Positions 12,471 through 21,571 of a stretch of 64,000 bases of DNA are shown here, in pieces. Position 1 is the stretch's first letter; each line of letters opens with the position of its first letter. The notes below the pieces were generated by a model. That model worked only from the letters and a program-made list of their open reading frames with translations, did not search any database and had not been told where the DNA came from. Position numbers and translations under genes: made by a program. This DNA comes from Aestuariivirga litoralis (GTDB lineage: Bacteria > Pseudomonadota > Alphaproteobacteria > Rhizobiales > Aestuariivirgaceae), in assembly GCF_015714715.1 (NCBI RefSeq), contig NZ_WAHS01000001.1, forward strand, positions 496,001 to 560,000. The letters are read 5' to 3'.

Positions 12471-13418
12471 TTAATTGGCGGTGCCGATGCCGGCTGCTGC
12501 CGCCTTGGCGTACCAGTCATTGGCCTTGGTGGCGTCTGGCTGCAGGCCGGTGATCTTGAGCTGGGTGAACACGCGCGGATCATACGTGCGCGCCACGCCC
12601 AATGTGCCCTTCACATTGCCCTGTGCATCCGCCTGCATATAGAGCTGGCGGGCGGAGGCCACGTCACCTTGCGACATCAAGGCATCAGCCTTGGCCACGA
12701 GATCATCGCCGGGGGCGACTGGATCGGGCAGCGCGGTGGCCACGCGCTGGTTCTGCGAGGCGTCTGCCAGCTTGAGGGCTGGGGCTTGGTCCGGAACCGG
12801 ATCGGCAGGCAGCGTCATCACAGCGGGTTGTGCCGTGACGGCTTGAGCCGCGACGGTGGAGCTTCCTGAAGCAGATGCTACGGGAGTTGCCGCTTGCGGC
12901 AGCGGCTGCGCCAGGGTGGCGACCTTTTGCTTCGCGGCATCAACCGTGGTGCCGAAGAAGGCAACAATCGTATCCTTGCGCGCAAGGCCGTATCCAAGGC
13001 TCAAGCCCAGTCCCATGGCGCAAAGACCAAAGACGAGGTAGCGCGGCCAGGACGGCTTGGCCTTGCGGCGGCGTTTGGCGAGCGGCATGGCGGGGGCAGC
13101 ATCCAAATCATCATCCAGTGAAATGGCCTGGCGCGGCTGGCGCATCGAGGCCGCGGCTTTGACTTCTTCCAGCACCGGATCATAGGCGCGCTTGGCCTGC
13201 TTGATCTTGGCTTCCAGCTTTTCGTGATAGGCGGCCAGTGCTTCATCTTCAGCGGCGCGGGCTTCGGCATGTTTGGCGGCGCGCTCACGGTATTTGGCCA
13301 CCAGGCTTTCGGCCTTTTCGGCTTCGTTCTGCGGCGGGAACCAGCTGGGCGTTGGGGTTTCGTTGTCAGGCATTTCAGACTCAAGTTTGCCATCAAGGCG
13401 CGAAGGCGAATAGCTCAT
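12471..13418 (-). CDS. Single-span membrane protein with coiled coil and Sel1/TPR-like tail
   Basis: I do not recognise a named family. The 315 residues read as a cytoplasmic charged coiled coil (about 30-90), a basic stop (AKRRRKAK), one transmembrane helix (about 125-146), an Ala/Pro/Gln-rich linker (about 160-230) and a C-terminal helical repeat resembling Sel1 or TPR units (about 235-310), probably periplasmic. It overlaps the upstream TAXI gene by ATGA, so the two proteins are made together and may work together. An internal Met16 is an alternative start. Confidence 0.75.
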   Translation of the reverse strand: MSYSPSRLDGKLESEMPDNETPTPSWFPPQNEAEKAESLVAKYRERAAKHAEARAAEDEALAAYHEKLEAKIKQAKRAYDPVLEEVKAAASMRQPRQAISLDDDLDAAPAMPLAKRRRKAKPSWPRYLVFGLCAMGLGLSLGYGLARKDTIVAFFGTTVDAAKQKVATLAQPLPQAATPVASASGSSTVAAQAVTAQPAVMTLPADPVPDQAPALKLADASQNQRVATALPDPVAPGDDLVAKADALMSQGDVASARQLYMQADAQGNVKGTLGVARTYDPRVFTQLKITGLQPDATKANDWYAKAAAAGIGTAN

Positions 13419-14341
13419 GGCGTTGCTCCTGTGGGGGTGATGGTTGGATTATCGGCCGCGTTGGCCATCATGGTTTTGACCAGAGCTGCGGCATTGGCCT
13501 CACGCGTCCAGCCCGGCACTTCGGCGCGCAGCATGTTGGTCGAGTCTGTGCTCTGGCGGAACAGTTCGAAGGTGAACGCCTTCATCGCCTTGGCGTGATC
13601 CTTCGACGTGTCAGCACTATTGGCAGCGAGAATGAGTTCGGTGCTGACGGTGTCGAGCTGCGCGTTGGATGGGATCAAGCCCGGCAGGTCGGCGCTGGTC
13701 AGTTTGGCGGCCTGATAGGTGCCGGTGAGTTCGGTGGGCAAGACCAGAGATAGCACTCGGAAATTCCGGCCCAGTCTGGCCAGGTTGGTGGGCACACCGA
13801 CAAAGAAGGCGGCATCGGCCTGGCCAGCGAGAAGTGCATCAACTGCGCCTTCCTGTGAGGCGGGAACGCGCAGGAAGGGCACTTCCATGGCGCCCATCAG
13901 CAATTCGCCGCTGGCGAAAGATGCGCTGTCGGCGGTGCCGGTGGCAATGCGCTTGCCGGCCAATGCAGTAATATTGGGAATGCCGCGTGCGGCCACCAGC
14001 ACGATCGGCAGCGGTTTCACGGCGCTGATATAGGTGAGCTTTACATCGGCCGGGTCCATGAGGCTTTGGGCCTTCACATAGGTCAGGCTGTCGGCGGTGA
14101 CCAAGGCTGCATCCAGCGTAGGGAAATTCTCAAGGTCCTGCACCGCCTGCACGCTGCCACGGCCCAGGACGGGCATGATGCGCAGGCCGCTTTCGTGATC
14201 CAGCGCCTTGGCAATGGTTGAGGCTTCGGGGAGCCAGGAGGCTTCACCCACCATGATGTTGAACGGGGTCTCTTTGGGTTCTGCTTGCAGGGCAGATGTG
14301 CCTAACACCAACATGGTGCAGCACATGAAAATCGTCTTCAT
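13415..14341 (-). CDS. TAXI family solute-binding protein
   Basis: The 308-residue protein opens with a Sec signal peptide (about 1-20, ending ALQA) and has the periplasmic binding-protein fold of TRAP-associated extracytoplasmic immunogenic (TAXI) proteins. These normally deliver dicarboxylates or glutamate-like solutes to a fused TRAP membrane subunit, but none is present here; the only partner is the single-span protein encoded in overlap downstream. It starts 119 bases after the citrate synthase stop and has a fair ribosome site (GAGGGGAATGGC). Family is likely, ligand unknown. Confidence 0.75.
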   Translation of the reverse strand: MKTIFMCCTMLVLGTSALQAEPKETPFNIMVGEASWLPEASTIAKALDHESGLRIMPVLGRGSVQAVQDLENFPTLDAALVTADSLTYVKAQSLMDPADVKLTYISAVKPLPIVLVAARGIPNITALAGKRIATGTADSASFASGELLMGAMEVPFLRVPASQEGAVDALLAGQADAAFFVGVPTNLARLGRNFRVLSLVLPTELTGTYQAAKLTSADLPGLIPSNAQLDTVSTELILAANSADTSKDHAKAMKAFTFELFRQSTDSTNMLRAEVPGWTREANAAALVKTMMANAADNPTITPTGATP

Positions 14342-14460
14342 GCCATTCCCCTCAACTCACTCAGGCCACCAGATGTGGCGCCGGCCCGGGGGGCTTTTTC
14401 GAAGCTGAATGTGGCAATCAGCGGGCAGAAGCGGGGTGATGTTAAGACAGGTTAATACAC

Positions 14461-15600
14461 TTAGCGGCTGACAATTGGTTGATAATCGCGCGGGGCCGGG
14501 CCGTCATACAGCGTCAACGGTCTGATCAGGATATTGTTTTGGGCCTGCTCGATGCATTGGGCCACCCAGCCGGGGGCGCGGCCTGCCGCAAAAATCGGCA
14601 CGAACATTTCCTGCGGGATGCCGTGAAGGTAATAAATGACGCCAGCATAGAAATCGACATTCACATTCACCCCAAAGCGGGCATAGGGCTTCATCGCTTC
14701 GGTGACGGCCTGCAGAATTTCATACCATTTGGGCTGACCCATCGCGGCGGATAGTTTCTCCACGCCGTCGCGCAGGTGGCGCGCGCGCGGGTCTTCGGTG
14801 CGATAGACGCGGTGGCCAAAGCCGGTGACGGCTTCGCCTGCGGCGCGCTTGGCCTTCACATAGGCGGCGGCATTTTCGGGCGTGCCGATTTCCTGCGCCA
14901 TTTTCATCACATCTTCAGCGGCACCGCCGTGGGCAGCGCCGGAGAGGGCGGCGATGGCCGCCGTCATCGCGGCGTGCAGATCAGCCTCGGTGCCGATCAC
15001 CACGCGGGCTGCGAAGGTGGAAGCATTGGCGCCATGCTCGGCGTGGAGGATCATGTCACGGTCCATCAGCGCAGCGGTTTCTGCCGACGGTTTGTGGCCG
15101 GTGATCATCCACAGGAAATTGGCGGCTTGCGAGAGCGCATGATCCGGCTTGGGCAAAGACTTGGCCGAGCGTGCCGCATGATGGGCCGCGATGATGACGG
15201 GGATTTGCGCGGTGAGCCGAGTGCCCTTGGCGCGCATGGCCACGACTGAGAAATCATCGCGCTGGGGATCGAAGGCCGCAAGTGCCGAAACGGCAGTACG
15301 CAACACATCCATCGGGTGGGCGGATTTGAGCGTGGAGATGAGACCCGAAATTTGTTCCGGCAGATCACGCGCGGCTTTCAGCGCCTTGTCGAAGGCGGCG
15401 AGTTCCGCGGCCTTGGGAAGTTCGCCATGGATCAGCAGATAGGCCACTTCCTCGAAGGTGGATTTTTCCGCCAAGTCATGGATAGAATAGCCACGGTAAG
15501 TGAGTGTGCCGGCCTTGCCGTCAATATCGCTGGTGGCCGAGCGTTCGAAATAGACGCCCTTCAGACCCCGGCGGATTTCAATTTTTTCTTCTTCGGCCAT
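14461..15600 (-). CDS. Citrate synthase (or 2-methylcitrate synthase)
   Basis: It condenses acetyl-CoA, or propionyl-CoA in the methylcitrate enzymes, with oxaloacetate. From the ATG at 15600 it has 379 residues, the short type without the N-terminal extension. The catalytic triad is visible: His224 in GAAHGGA, His263 in GFGHRVY and Asp316 in NVDFYAG. An in-frame upstream start at 15660 would run into the divergent pta gene and add a non-conserved segment. No prpB, prpD or acn lies near, so citrate versus methylcitrate activity cannot be decided here. Confidence 0.92.
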   Translation of the reverse strand: MAEEEKIEIRRGLKGVYFERSATSDIDGKAGTLTYRGYSIHDLAEKSTFEEVAYLLIHGELPKAAELAAFDKALKAARDLPEQISGLISTLKSAHPMDVLRTAVSALAAFDPQRDDFSVVAMRAKGTRLTAQIPVIIAAHHAARSAKSLPKPDHALSQAANFLWMITGHKPSAETAALMDRDMILHAEHGANASTFAARVVIGTEADLHAAMTAAIAALSGAAHGGAAEDVMKMAQEIGTPENAAAYVKAKRAAGEAVTGFGHRVYRTEDPRARHLRDGVEKLSAAMGQPKWYEILQAVTEAMKPYARFGVNVNVDFYAGVIYYLHGIPQEMFVPIFAAGRAPGWVAQCIEQAQNNILIRPLTLYDGPAPRDYQPIVSR

Positions 15601-15618
15601 GTGGCAAACCCTTCGCTT

Positions 15619-16521
15619 ATGAATGTCATCGAACAGGCCAAGGCCAGGATCAAGGGCCAAAACTTGCGGCTCGTCATGCCAGAAGGGGATGACGCGCGCA
15701 TTGCGGAGGCGGCCGCCATTCTGCGCCGGAAGGGACTGGCCGATCCTATCGTGTTCGGAGCTGATGCGCCGAAGCCTTCCGAGGCGGCGGTGGCACGGCT
15801 GCAGGCGCAGCGCCCGAAGCTCACACCGGCCATGGCCGCAAAGCTACTGTCCAAGCCGCTTTATGCTGGGGCCGCCTTGGTGGCGGATGGCACGGCGCAT
15901 GCCATGCTGGCTGGCGTGGCGCACCCGACTGCGCGAGTGATCGAGGCGGCGTTGATGGTGGTGGGGCTGGAGGAAGGCATTGCCACGCCTTCCAGCTTCT
16001 TCTTGATGGAATGGCCGGAGCGGCGTCTCGTCTTTGCCGATTGCGCCGTGAACATCCAGCCGAGCGCTGCTGAACTGGCCGACATTGCCATTGCTTCCGC
16101 CCATAGTGCCGCGCGCCTGCTGGGCGAGGAAGCCTATGTGGCACTTCTTTCCTTCTCCACCAGCGGCTCCGGCAAGCATGCGGATTCTGACAAGGTGGTG
16201 GAGGCGCTGCGCATCGCGCGGGCCAAGGCGCCGCATCTTCATATTGACGGCGAGTTGCAGGGGGATGCCGCACTTTCGCAGAGCGTGGCGGCGCGCAAGG
16301 TTCCGCCGGGCAGCAAGGTGGCGGGCCGGGCCAATGTGCTGGTTTTTCCCGATCTGGATGCCGGAAACATTGCCTACAAGCTGTCGCAATATCTGGGCGG
16401 GGCCACGGCCATCGGGCCCGTGCTGCAGGGCTTTGCCAAGCCGGTTTCCGATCTATCACGCGGGGCATCGGTGTCCGACATTGTGGATACTGCATCTCTG
16501 CTGCTTTCACTCACGTCTTGA
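15619..16521 (+). CDS. Phosphate acetyltransferase family protein
   Basis: The enzyme exchanges acetyl (or butyryl) between CoA and phosphate. The 300-residue length is that of a bare PTA catalytic domain. Recognisable stretches are [13 protein letters not shown], the [12 protein letters not shown] strand, and [16 protein letters not shown] near the C terminus. The ATG at 15619 is 18 bases from the divergent citrate synthase start; the frame is open further upstream, but that is the antisense of citrate synthase. No acetate kinase gene is adjacent. ispG follows after 32 bases. Confidence 0.9.
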   Translation: MNVIEQAKARIKGQNLRLVMPEGDDARIAEAAAILRRKGLADPIVFGADAPKPSEAAVARLQAQRPKLTPAMAAKLLSKPLYAGAALVADGTAHAMLAGVAHPTARVIEAALMVVGLEEGIATPSSFFLMEWPERRLVFADCAVNIQPSAAELADIAIASAHSAARLLGEEAYVALLSFSTSGSGKHADSDKVVEALRIARAKAPHLHIDGELQGDAALSQSVAARKVPPGSKVAGRANVLVFPDLDAGNIAYKLSQYLGGATAIGPVLQGFAKPVSDLSRGASVSDIVDTASLLLSLTS

Positions 16522-16553
16522 CCTTGCAACATGCAAAGGCCAGATGAGGGCGC

Positions 16554-17777
16554 ATGAGCTATTCGGCAATTGAGGCCCGCCACAAAACAGTGGGCGTGAA
16601 GGTAGGCCAGGTCACGGTGGGCGGCTCCGCGCCTGTTGTCGTGCAATCCATGACAAATACCGATACGGCAGATGCCGAGGCAACGGCCCTTCAGGTGGCG
16701 CAATTGGCGCGCGCCGGTTCGGAGCTGGTGCGCATCACGGTAGATCGTGAAGAGAGTGCTGCCGCCGTTCCCTACATCGCCGAGAAGCTGGCGAAGATGA
16801 AAGTGAATGTGCCGCTGGTCGGTGACTTTCATTACAATGGGCATATGCTGCTGACGCAGTATCCCGATTGCGCGGCAGCGCTGGCCAAATACCGTATCAA
16901 TCCCGGCAATGTGGGCTTCAAGGAAAAGAAGGACCGCAACTTCGCCACCATGATTGAAGTGGCGGCCAAGCATGACAAGGCGGTGCGCATCGGGGTGAAT
17001 TGGGGCTCGCTTGATCAAGCCATGCTGGCTGCGCTGATGGATGAAAATGCCAAATCGGCTACGCCCTTGCCCGCCCGCGCGGTGATGCATGAAGCGATTG
17101 TTCGCTCCGGTATCTCGTCGGCCCTCTATGCCGAGGAATTGGGTCTGGCGCGCAACCGCATCATCATCTCCGCCAAGTGCTCGGAGGTGCAGGATTTGAT
17201 CGCTGTGTACCGGATGATGGCGCAACGCACGGACCATGCGCTGCATCTCGGCCTCACTGAAGCCGGCATGGGATCGAAAGGCATTGTGGCTTCGACTGCC
17301 GCGCTGTCTGTTCTGTTGCAGCAGGGCATTGGAGATACGATCCGCATTTCGCTCACGCCGGAGCCCGGCGGCGACCGTACGCGTGAAGTTATTGTGGCGC
17401 AGGAGATCCTGCAGACGATGGGCTTGCGCGCCTTTGCTCCGATGGTGATCGCCTGCCCAGGCTGCGGGCGCACAACCTCCACCGTGTTCCAGGAACTGGC
17501 GCAGGATATCCAGTCTTACGTGCGCGGGCGGATGCCGGAGTGGCGTAATCAATATCCGGGTTTTGAAAATCTTTCCCTCGCGGTGATGGGCTGCATCGTC
17601 AATGGGCCCGGTGAAAGCAAGCATGCCGACATCGGTATTTCGCTGCCTGGCACGGGTGAAGTACCTGCCGCACCAGTCTATATCGATGGCCAGAAGGTGA
17701 AGACCCTGCGTGGTGAAAACATCGCCACGCAGTTCCAGGGCATTGTTGAAGATTATGTCGCCAAGCGCTGGGGCTGA
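16554..17777 (+). CDS. ispG: 4-hydroxy-3-methylbut-2-enyl diphosphate synthase (flavodoxin)
   Basis: IspG carries out the penultimate step of the MEP isoprenoid pathway, reducing methylerythritol cyclodiphosphate to HMBPP with a [4Fe-4S] cluster. The 407 residues include the three cluster ligands Cys301 and Cys304 (CPGCG) and Cys347, plus Glu354 in CIVNGPGES, and an N-terminal TIM barrel. Its position two genes from ispA, on the opposite strand, puts two isoprenoid steps within 3 kb. Confidence 0.98.
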   Translation: MSYSAIEARHKTVGVKVGQVTVGGSAPVVVQSMTNTDTADAEATALQVAQLARAGSELVRITVDREESAAAVPYIAEKLAKMKVNVPLVGDFHYNGHMLLTQYPDCAAALAKYRINPGNVGFKEKKDRNFATMIEVAAKHDKAVRIGVNWGSLDQAMLAALMDENAKSATPLPARAVMHEAIVRSGISSALYAEELGLARNRIIISAKCSEVQDLIAVYRMMAQRTDHALHLGLTEAGMGSKGIVASTAALSVLLQQGIGDTIRISLTPEPGGDRTREVIVAQEILQTMGLRAFAPMVIACPGCGRTTSTVFQELAQDIQSYVRGRMPEWRNQYPGFENLSLAVMGCIVNGPGESKHADIGISLPGTGEVPAAPVYIDGQKVKTLRGENIATQFQGIVEDYVAKRWG

Positions 17778-17790
17778 GCCGCGATTCCCC

Positions 17791-18501
17791 ATGCGGGTGA
17801 AGGAATTCTTCACCGATTCAGATCGCTTCCTCAATCGGGGCGATATTCTGGTTTCCCGCAGCCCGAGCCCGGTGTCCGTTCTCATCCGCATTCTGTCTGG
17901 CTCGTTCTTCAGCCATGCAGCCATGGTGTTCCTGCTGCCCAAGGAAAAGGACGGGTTTTCCAAAACCTTCGTCATCCAGAGCCTGTTCATGGGCGTTGGG
18001 GTGGCTGATCTGGAGGGCTATGTGCAGGGGCGCGCACCGATTGAAGAAGTGGGCATCCTGCGGCTGGAAAGCGAGGGGTTCTATCAACCCTTCTTCAAGC
18101 GGGCGAATGGCTTCCTGCTCAATGAGGTGAACAAGCCTTATGATTTCCACCGGCTGTTCCGCATCGCGCTGTCTGTGCTGTTCGGAATCCATCAGGTGAC
18201 GCGCCGCGTGGGGCGCAGGCCCAGTGTTTACCGGCGCTGGATGCCACGGCAATTCATCTGTTCCGGCTTCATCCAATACGGATTGTTTGCGGCGGCTGAA
18301 ATGGAAAACATCCCGGTGGCCCGCGTGGTCCTCAAAAATGGGCTCACTGACCCAAGCAAGGATGAACTGCTGGGCATCACGCCAGAAGATCTGGCCACAT
18401 CGAACAAGCTCAAGTGGAAATATGTGATCCGGCGCGGCTGGGTCTATGAAGTGGACAATTACGAAGAGGCCAAGCGGCTTATTTCCGGCGGGCGATCATG
18501 A
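17791..18501 (+). CDS. Permuted papain-like amidase, YiiX/YaeF type
   Basis: The 236-residue protein fits the circularly permuted NlpC/P60 fold: a GDILVSRS strand near residue 17, the catalytic His42 in SFFSHAAMVF, and Cys157 in FICSGFIQYG, in the His-before-Cys order typical of the permuted class. Such enzymes cleave amide or ester bonds of peptidoglycan or lipids. The ATG at 17791 is 13 bases after the ispG stop, so co-transcription is likely. The tail overlaps the opposing ispA gene by 23 bases. Enzymatic family probable, substrate unknown. Confidence 0.7.
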   Translation: MRVKEFFTDSDRFLNRGDILVSRSPSPVSVLIRILSGSFFSHAAMVFLLPKEKDGFSKTFVIQSLFMGVGVADLEGYVQGRAPIEEVGILRLESEGFYQPFFKRANGFLLNEVNKPYDFHRLFRIALSVLFGIHQVTRRVGRRPSVYRRWMPRQFICSGFIQYGLFAAAEMENIPVARVVLKNGLTDPSKDELLGITPEDLATSNKLKWKYVIRRGWVYEVDNYEEAKRLISGGRS

Positions 18502-19351
18502 AATCTGCCGCACCGCGCAAGAGATCGGCTTTCGAGCCATAGGATTTGAGAGCGGCCTTGGCGTCTTCTACCAGATTGGTCGCCTCTTTTTTGGCAGCAT
18601 CGAGGCCGAGGAAATCCACGAAAGTGGCCTTGCCCTTGGCCTTGTCTTTCTGGGTGGCTTTGCCGAGGGCTTCGCTGCTGGATTCCACGTCTAGAATATC
18701 ATCGGCGATCTGGAAGGCGAGGCCGATTTTTTCGGCGTAGGTTTTGAGCGCGCTGGTGTCAGCCTTCGCCATCAGCGGGCCAGCGGTGCAGGCGAATTCA
18801 AACAGCGCCCCCGTCTTCATGCCTTGCATCTGGGAAATCGCTTCCAGCGAGGCAAATCCCCGCGTCTCGGCTTCCATATCCAGCATCTGGCCGCCGACCA
18901 TGCCGGAAGGGCCAGCGGCCTTGGCAAGGGCTGCAATCAGCGTGGCGGGTTCGCCTGCATTGCCCAGCACTTCAAAGGCTAAGGTGAGCAGGCCGTCACC
19001 GGCGAGGATGGCCGTGGCCTCGTCGAATTTGCGGTGGGTGGTGGGCTGGCCGCGGCGCAGGTCATCATTGTCCATGGCAGGCAGATCATCATGCACCAGA
19101 GAGTAGCAATGTATCATTTCAAGGGCAGCGGCCACGTTCAGTGCGCGCTCCTTATCCACGCCGTGCAGGGCGGCACTCTCAGTGACGAAGAAGGGACGCA
19201 GGCGCTTGCCCTGGCCCAGGGCGGCATAGCGCATGGCAGCGCGCAGGCGGTTGCCGGGTTGCGCCGGCAACAAGCGGTCGAGCTTCGCCTCCAGCAAGCT
19301 GGCGCGCGCCGACAGATTGATCTCGAAAGGAGTGCTGGAAGCCAAATTCAT
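18479..19351 (-). CDS. ispA: Polyprenyl synthetase, probable farnesyl diphosphate synthase
   Basis: It condenses IPP with DMAPP and GPP to short-chain prenyl diphosphates. The 290-residue protein has the first aspartate-rich motif DDLPAMDNDD (88-97), the second motif DDILD (217-221), and GQGKRLRP (46-53) for substrate binding. Its length matches IspA more than longer octaprenyl enzymes. The ATG at 19351 is used rather than an upstream in-frame start that would enter the intergenic inverted repeat. No dxs or xseB is adjacent, unlike in many proteobacteria. Confidence 0.93.
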   Translation of the reverse strand: MNLASSTPFEINLSARASLLEAKLDRLLPAQPGNRLRAAMRYAALGQGKRLRPFFVTESAALHGVDKERALNVAAALEMIHCYSLVHDDLPAMDNDDLRRGQPTTHRKFDEATAILAGDGLLTLAFEVLGNAGEPATLIAALAKAAGPSGMVGGQMLDMEAETRGFASLEAISQMQGMKTGALFEFACTAGPLMAKADTSALKTYAEKIGLAFQIADDILDVESSSEALGKATQKDKAKGKATFVDFLGLDAAKKEATNLVEDAKAALKSYGSKADLLRGAADFMIARRK

Positions 19352-19367
19352 CAAACTCTTGAAGCGG

Positions 19368-19389
19368 CATTCCCCTGTTCGGGGGAATG
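19368..19389. promoter_or_regulatory. Perfect inverted repeat between divergent ispA and mtgA
   Basis: CATTCCCC (19368-19375) and GGGGAATG (19382-19389) are exact reverse complements separated by six bases. They occupy most of the 44-base gap between two divergent starts, a position that suits an operator or a hairpin controlling translation of either gene. No T-run follows, so termination is unlikely. Confidence 0.4.
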
Positions 19390-19395
19390 TCATAA

Positions 19396-20124
19396 ATGGA
19401 CCTAATGTTATTTGGGGACAAGTTCAAAGGCTTTTGGAATGACGGGCCGCGCTGGCGCGTGTGGCTCAAGCGCATTGCGACCGTGCTGATCGCATGGCCG
19501 CTGGTGATGACGTTTGTATATGGCTTCGTGCCGGTGCCCATTTCCAATGTAATGATCCTGCGGCTGTTCACCGGCAATGGCCTGCACAAGGATTGGGTTT
19601 CGCTGAGCGAGATGTCGCCCGAGCTGCCGCGCGCGGTGGTGGCCTCGGAAGACCAGCGTTTCTGCAGCCATCACGGCATTGACTGGATCGAATTCGAGGA
19701 CGCCTTTGATGGCAGCGATGAAGCACCGCGCCGGGGTGCCTCTACCATTTCGATGCAAGTGGCGAAAAACCTGTTCCTGTGGGATGGGCGCAGCTTCATT
19801 CGCAAGGGTTTGGAAATGCCGCTTGCGTTGTACATGGATACGATCTGGACCAAGCGGCGCATGCTGGAGATCTATCTCAACATTGTGGAATGGGCGCCCG
19901 GCGTTTATGGCGCGGAAGCAGCGGCGCAGCATCATTTTCACAAGTCAGCCGCCCAGCTTTCGCGGCGCGAGGCGGCTTTGCTGGCGGCAGTGCTGCCCAA
20001 TCCGATCAAGCGGGATGCGGGCAAGCCTTCGGCCAAGGTGCGGGTGGTGGCCTCGCGCATCCAGCTCAGGATGGCGGGGATTGGCTCCTATCTTACTTGC
20101 ATAAGCCAGAATCCCAAGCTATAG
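19396..20124 (+). CDS. mtgA: Monofunctional biosynthetic peptidoglycan transglycosylase
   Basis: MtgA polymerises lipid II into glycan strands at the inner membrane. The 242-residue protein has one N-terminal membrane anchor (about 27-45) and a GT51 domain with the catalytic Glu85 in [12 protein letters not shown], then [18 protein letters not shown] and [20 protein letters not shown]. No transpeptidase domain follows. The same window holds three L,D-transpeptidases that could act on its product. It is followed by a terminator and rpmF. Confidence 0.96.
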   Translation: MDLMLFGDKFKGFWNDGPRWRVWLKRIATVLIAWPLVMTFVYGFVPVPISNVMILRLFTGNGLHKDWVSLSEMSPELPRAVVASEDQRFCSHHGIDWIEFEDAFDGSDEAPRRGASTISMQVAKNLFLWDGRSFIRKGLEMPLALYMDTIWTKRRMLEIYLNIVEWAPGVYGAEAAAQHHFHKSAAQLSRREAALLAAVLPNPIKRDAGKPSAKVRVVASRIQLRMAGIGSYLTCISQNPKL

Positions 20125-20138
20125 AGCCCTCAACGTTC

Positions 20139-20165
20139 GGGCGTTTCTAGCGCCCTTTTTGTTTT
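20139..20165 (+). terminator. Intrinsic terminator between mtgA and rpmF
   Basis: GGGCG (20139-20143) pairs with CGCCC (20151-20155) around a seven-base loop; a strong T-rich tract (TTTTTGTTTT) follows. Confidence 0.7.
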
Positions 20166-20191
20166 GTTTTAGAGATTTCAGAGGTTTAGAT

Positions 20192-20377
20192 ATGGCCGTT
20201 CCACGCAAAAAGATGACCAAGAGCCGCATTGGCATGCGCCGTTCCGGCCAGAAAATGCAGACTGTGACTTGGACTGAAGACAAAAAGTCGGGTGAACTGC
20301 GCCGTCCGCACCACATCGATCTGAAGTCTGGCACCTATCGTGGCCGCCAGGTTCTGGACGTGAAGGCTGACGCTTAA
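20192..20377 (+). CDS. rpmF: 50S ribosomal protein L32
   Basis: A 61-residue basic protein beginning [17 protein letters not shown], the conserved L32 N terminus, and followed by [16 protein letters not shown]. Like many alphaproteobacterial L32 proteins it lacks the four-Cys zinc site. The ATG at 20192 is used; an upstream start at 20159 would add a non-conserved leader encoded by the terminator tail. It is flanked by terminators on both sides and so is probably monocistronic; its promoter is not obvious. Confidence 0.97.
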   Translation: MAVPRKKMTKSRIGMRRSGQKMQTVTWTEDKKSGELRRPHHIDLKSGTYRGRQVLDVKADA

Positions 20378-20404
20378 GCTTCATTAACGCTACTGACTAT
20401 TAAG

Positions 20405-20429
20405 AACCGGCCTTCTGGGCCGGTTTTTT
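20405..20429 (+). terminator. Intrinsic terminator of rpmF
   Basis: A perfect 8-bp stem, AACCGGCC (20405-20412) with GGCCGGTT (20418-20425), closes TTCTG and runs into a T-tract. Confidence 0.85.
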
Positions 20430-20473
20430 GTTTTGGCGGGCGGCCTTAACTTTTGCGCCGCTAGATTCGGCCC

Positions 20474-21571
20474 ATGTTGGCGGGTGTGTGGCAGAAGCTG
20501 AAAGTGGAGCGATCGGGCGAAGCTTGGGCGCAGGTGGCGGGCGCTTGGCGCGAGCTGGCCACAGCTGCGCTGGAGCCTGTCGGTATTTATGGACCTGAAT
20601 TTGCCTCTGCGCTTTTGACGCATCATCCGAGCGCCGAGCTGCTCACGATTTCTGATGGTGCATCCTTGCTGCTGGCCATGCCGGTGCAGGCGAAGCGCGG
20701 CCATGATTCTGTTTTAGCGACTGATGTGACGCCGAGTACTTTGCCGCTGGTCACCCAGCATGGCGGGCAGGAAGCCGTATTGGCGTTTCTCAATGCGCAG
20801 AAGCAGCCCTTTCGATTTGTGAACTTGCCCGAGGACAGTGCGTTTTTCGTCAGCGTCCAGGCGCAGGCGCAGCACTTTGCTTTCATCCGGCGCTGGCATC
20901 GCGCGGCGCTGAAAATCAGTGGCACATATGAAGCATGGGCGGAGAAGAATTTCGATACGAAGCGCCGCAAGGAATGGCGGCGGCTGTACAAACGGTTGAC
21001 CGAGCAGGGCGCTTTTGAAGTGGCGCGGCTGGATCGGCCAGACAATTTGCAGGGTCTTGTGGATGATTATCTGGCGCTGGAAGCCAAGGGCTGGAAAGGC
21101 CGCGCCGGCACGGCGCTGCAGCTTCATGCCGATACTGCGGCACAGTTCCGGCAGATCTGCACGCAGCTGGCGGCGGTGGGCAAGTTGCGCTTCTGGACAT
21201 TCAAGCTGAACGGCAAAGCCATCGCTTCGCTTGTGGGATTGGTGGAAGGCCCGCAGGCGTGGATTTTCAAGATTGCCTATGACGAGGACTTTGCGAAATT
21301 TTCTCCGGGCGTGCTGGTGGTGCTTGAGGCCACCAAAGATTTCTTCGCGGATGGCAATATCAGGCTGGTGGATTCTTGCGCCATTCCCGGCCATCCGATG
21401 ATTGACAGGTTGTGGCCGGACCGGCTGGCATTTGCCGATGTGCTGGTGGCGCCGCAGCGCGTTTCTGCGGCGCGGTTTGCGGTGATGGCATCGGCGCTGA
21501 AATCAGTCAGTCGTCTGCGTCACGCCGCTAAGCCGCTCTACCTCAAGCTCAAGGGTCGCAAGCTGTCCTAG
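20474..21571 (+). CDS. GNAT-fold acyltransferase of the BioF2-like/CelD type
   Basis: The 365-residue protein resembles the FemAB/BioF2-like acetyltransferase group (CelD/BcsL), usually involved in exopolysaccharide or cell-envelope modification. Landmarks are the basic KRRKEWRRLYKRL helix (about residue 162 on), DYLALEAKGWKGRAGTA, and the strand WIFKIAYDEDFAKFSPG with VDSCAIPGHPMIDRLW near the C terminus. It has no signal peptide or membrane helix. It stands between the rpmF terminator and the opposing nucleoside hydrolase, which it overlaps by four bases. Substrate unknown. Confidence 0.75.
   Translation: MLAGVWQKLKVERSGEAWAQVAGAWRELATAALEPVGIYGPEFASALLTHHPSAELLTISDGASLLLAMPVQAKRGHDSVLATDVTPSTLPLVTQHGGQEAVLAFLNAQKQPFRFVNLPEDSAFFVSVQAQAQHFAFIRRWHRAALKISGTYEAWAEKNFDTKRRKEWRRLYKRLTEQGAFEVARLDRPDNLQGLVDDYLALEAKGWKGRAGTALQLHADTAAQFRQICTQLAAVGKLRFWTFKLNGKAIASLVGLVEGPQAWIFKIAYDEDFAKFSPGVLVVLEATKDFFADGNIRLVDSCAIPGHPMIDRLWPDRLAFADVLVAPQRVSAARFAVMASALKSVSRLRHAAKPLYLKLKGRKLS

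Noticed and set aside
14361-14381. Hairpin GCCAC-ATCTG-GTGGC after citrate synthase.
   Set aside because: No T-run in the direction of transcription, so not called a terminator.
15316-15618. N-terminal extension of phosphotransacetylase.
   Set aside because: It is antisense to citrate synthase; the bare catalytic domain starts at 15619.
16374-17990. A 538-codon open frame on the minus strand.
   Set aside because: It is fully antisense to ispG and its neighbours; the length reflects high GC and codon bias.
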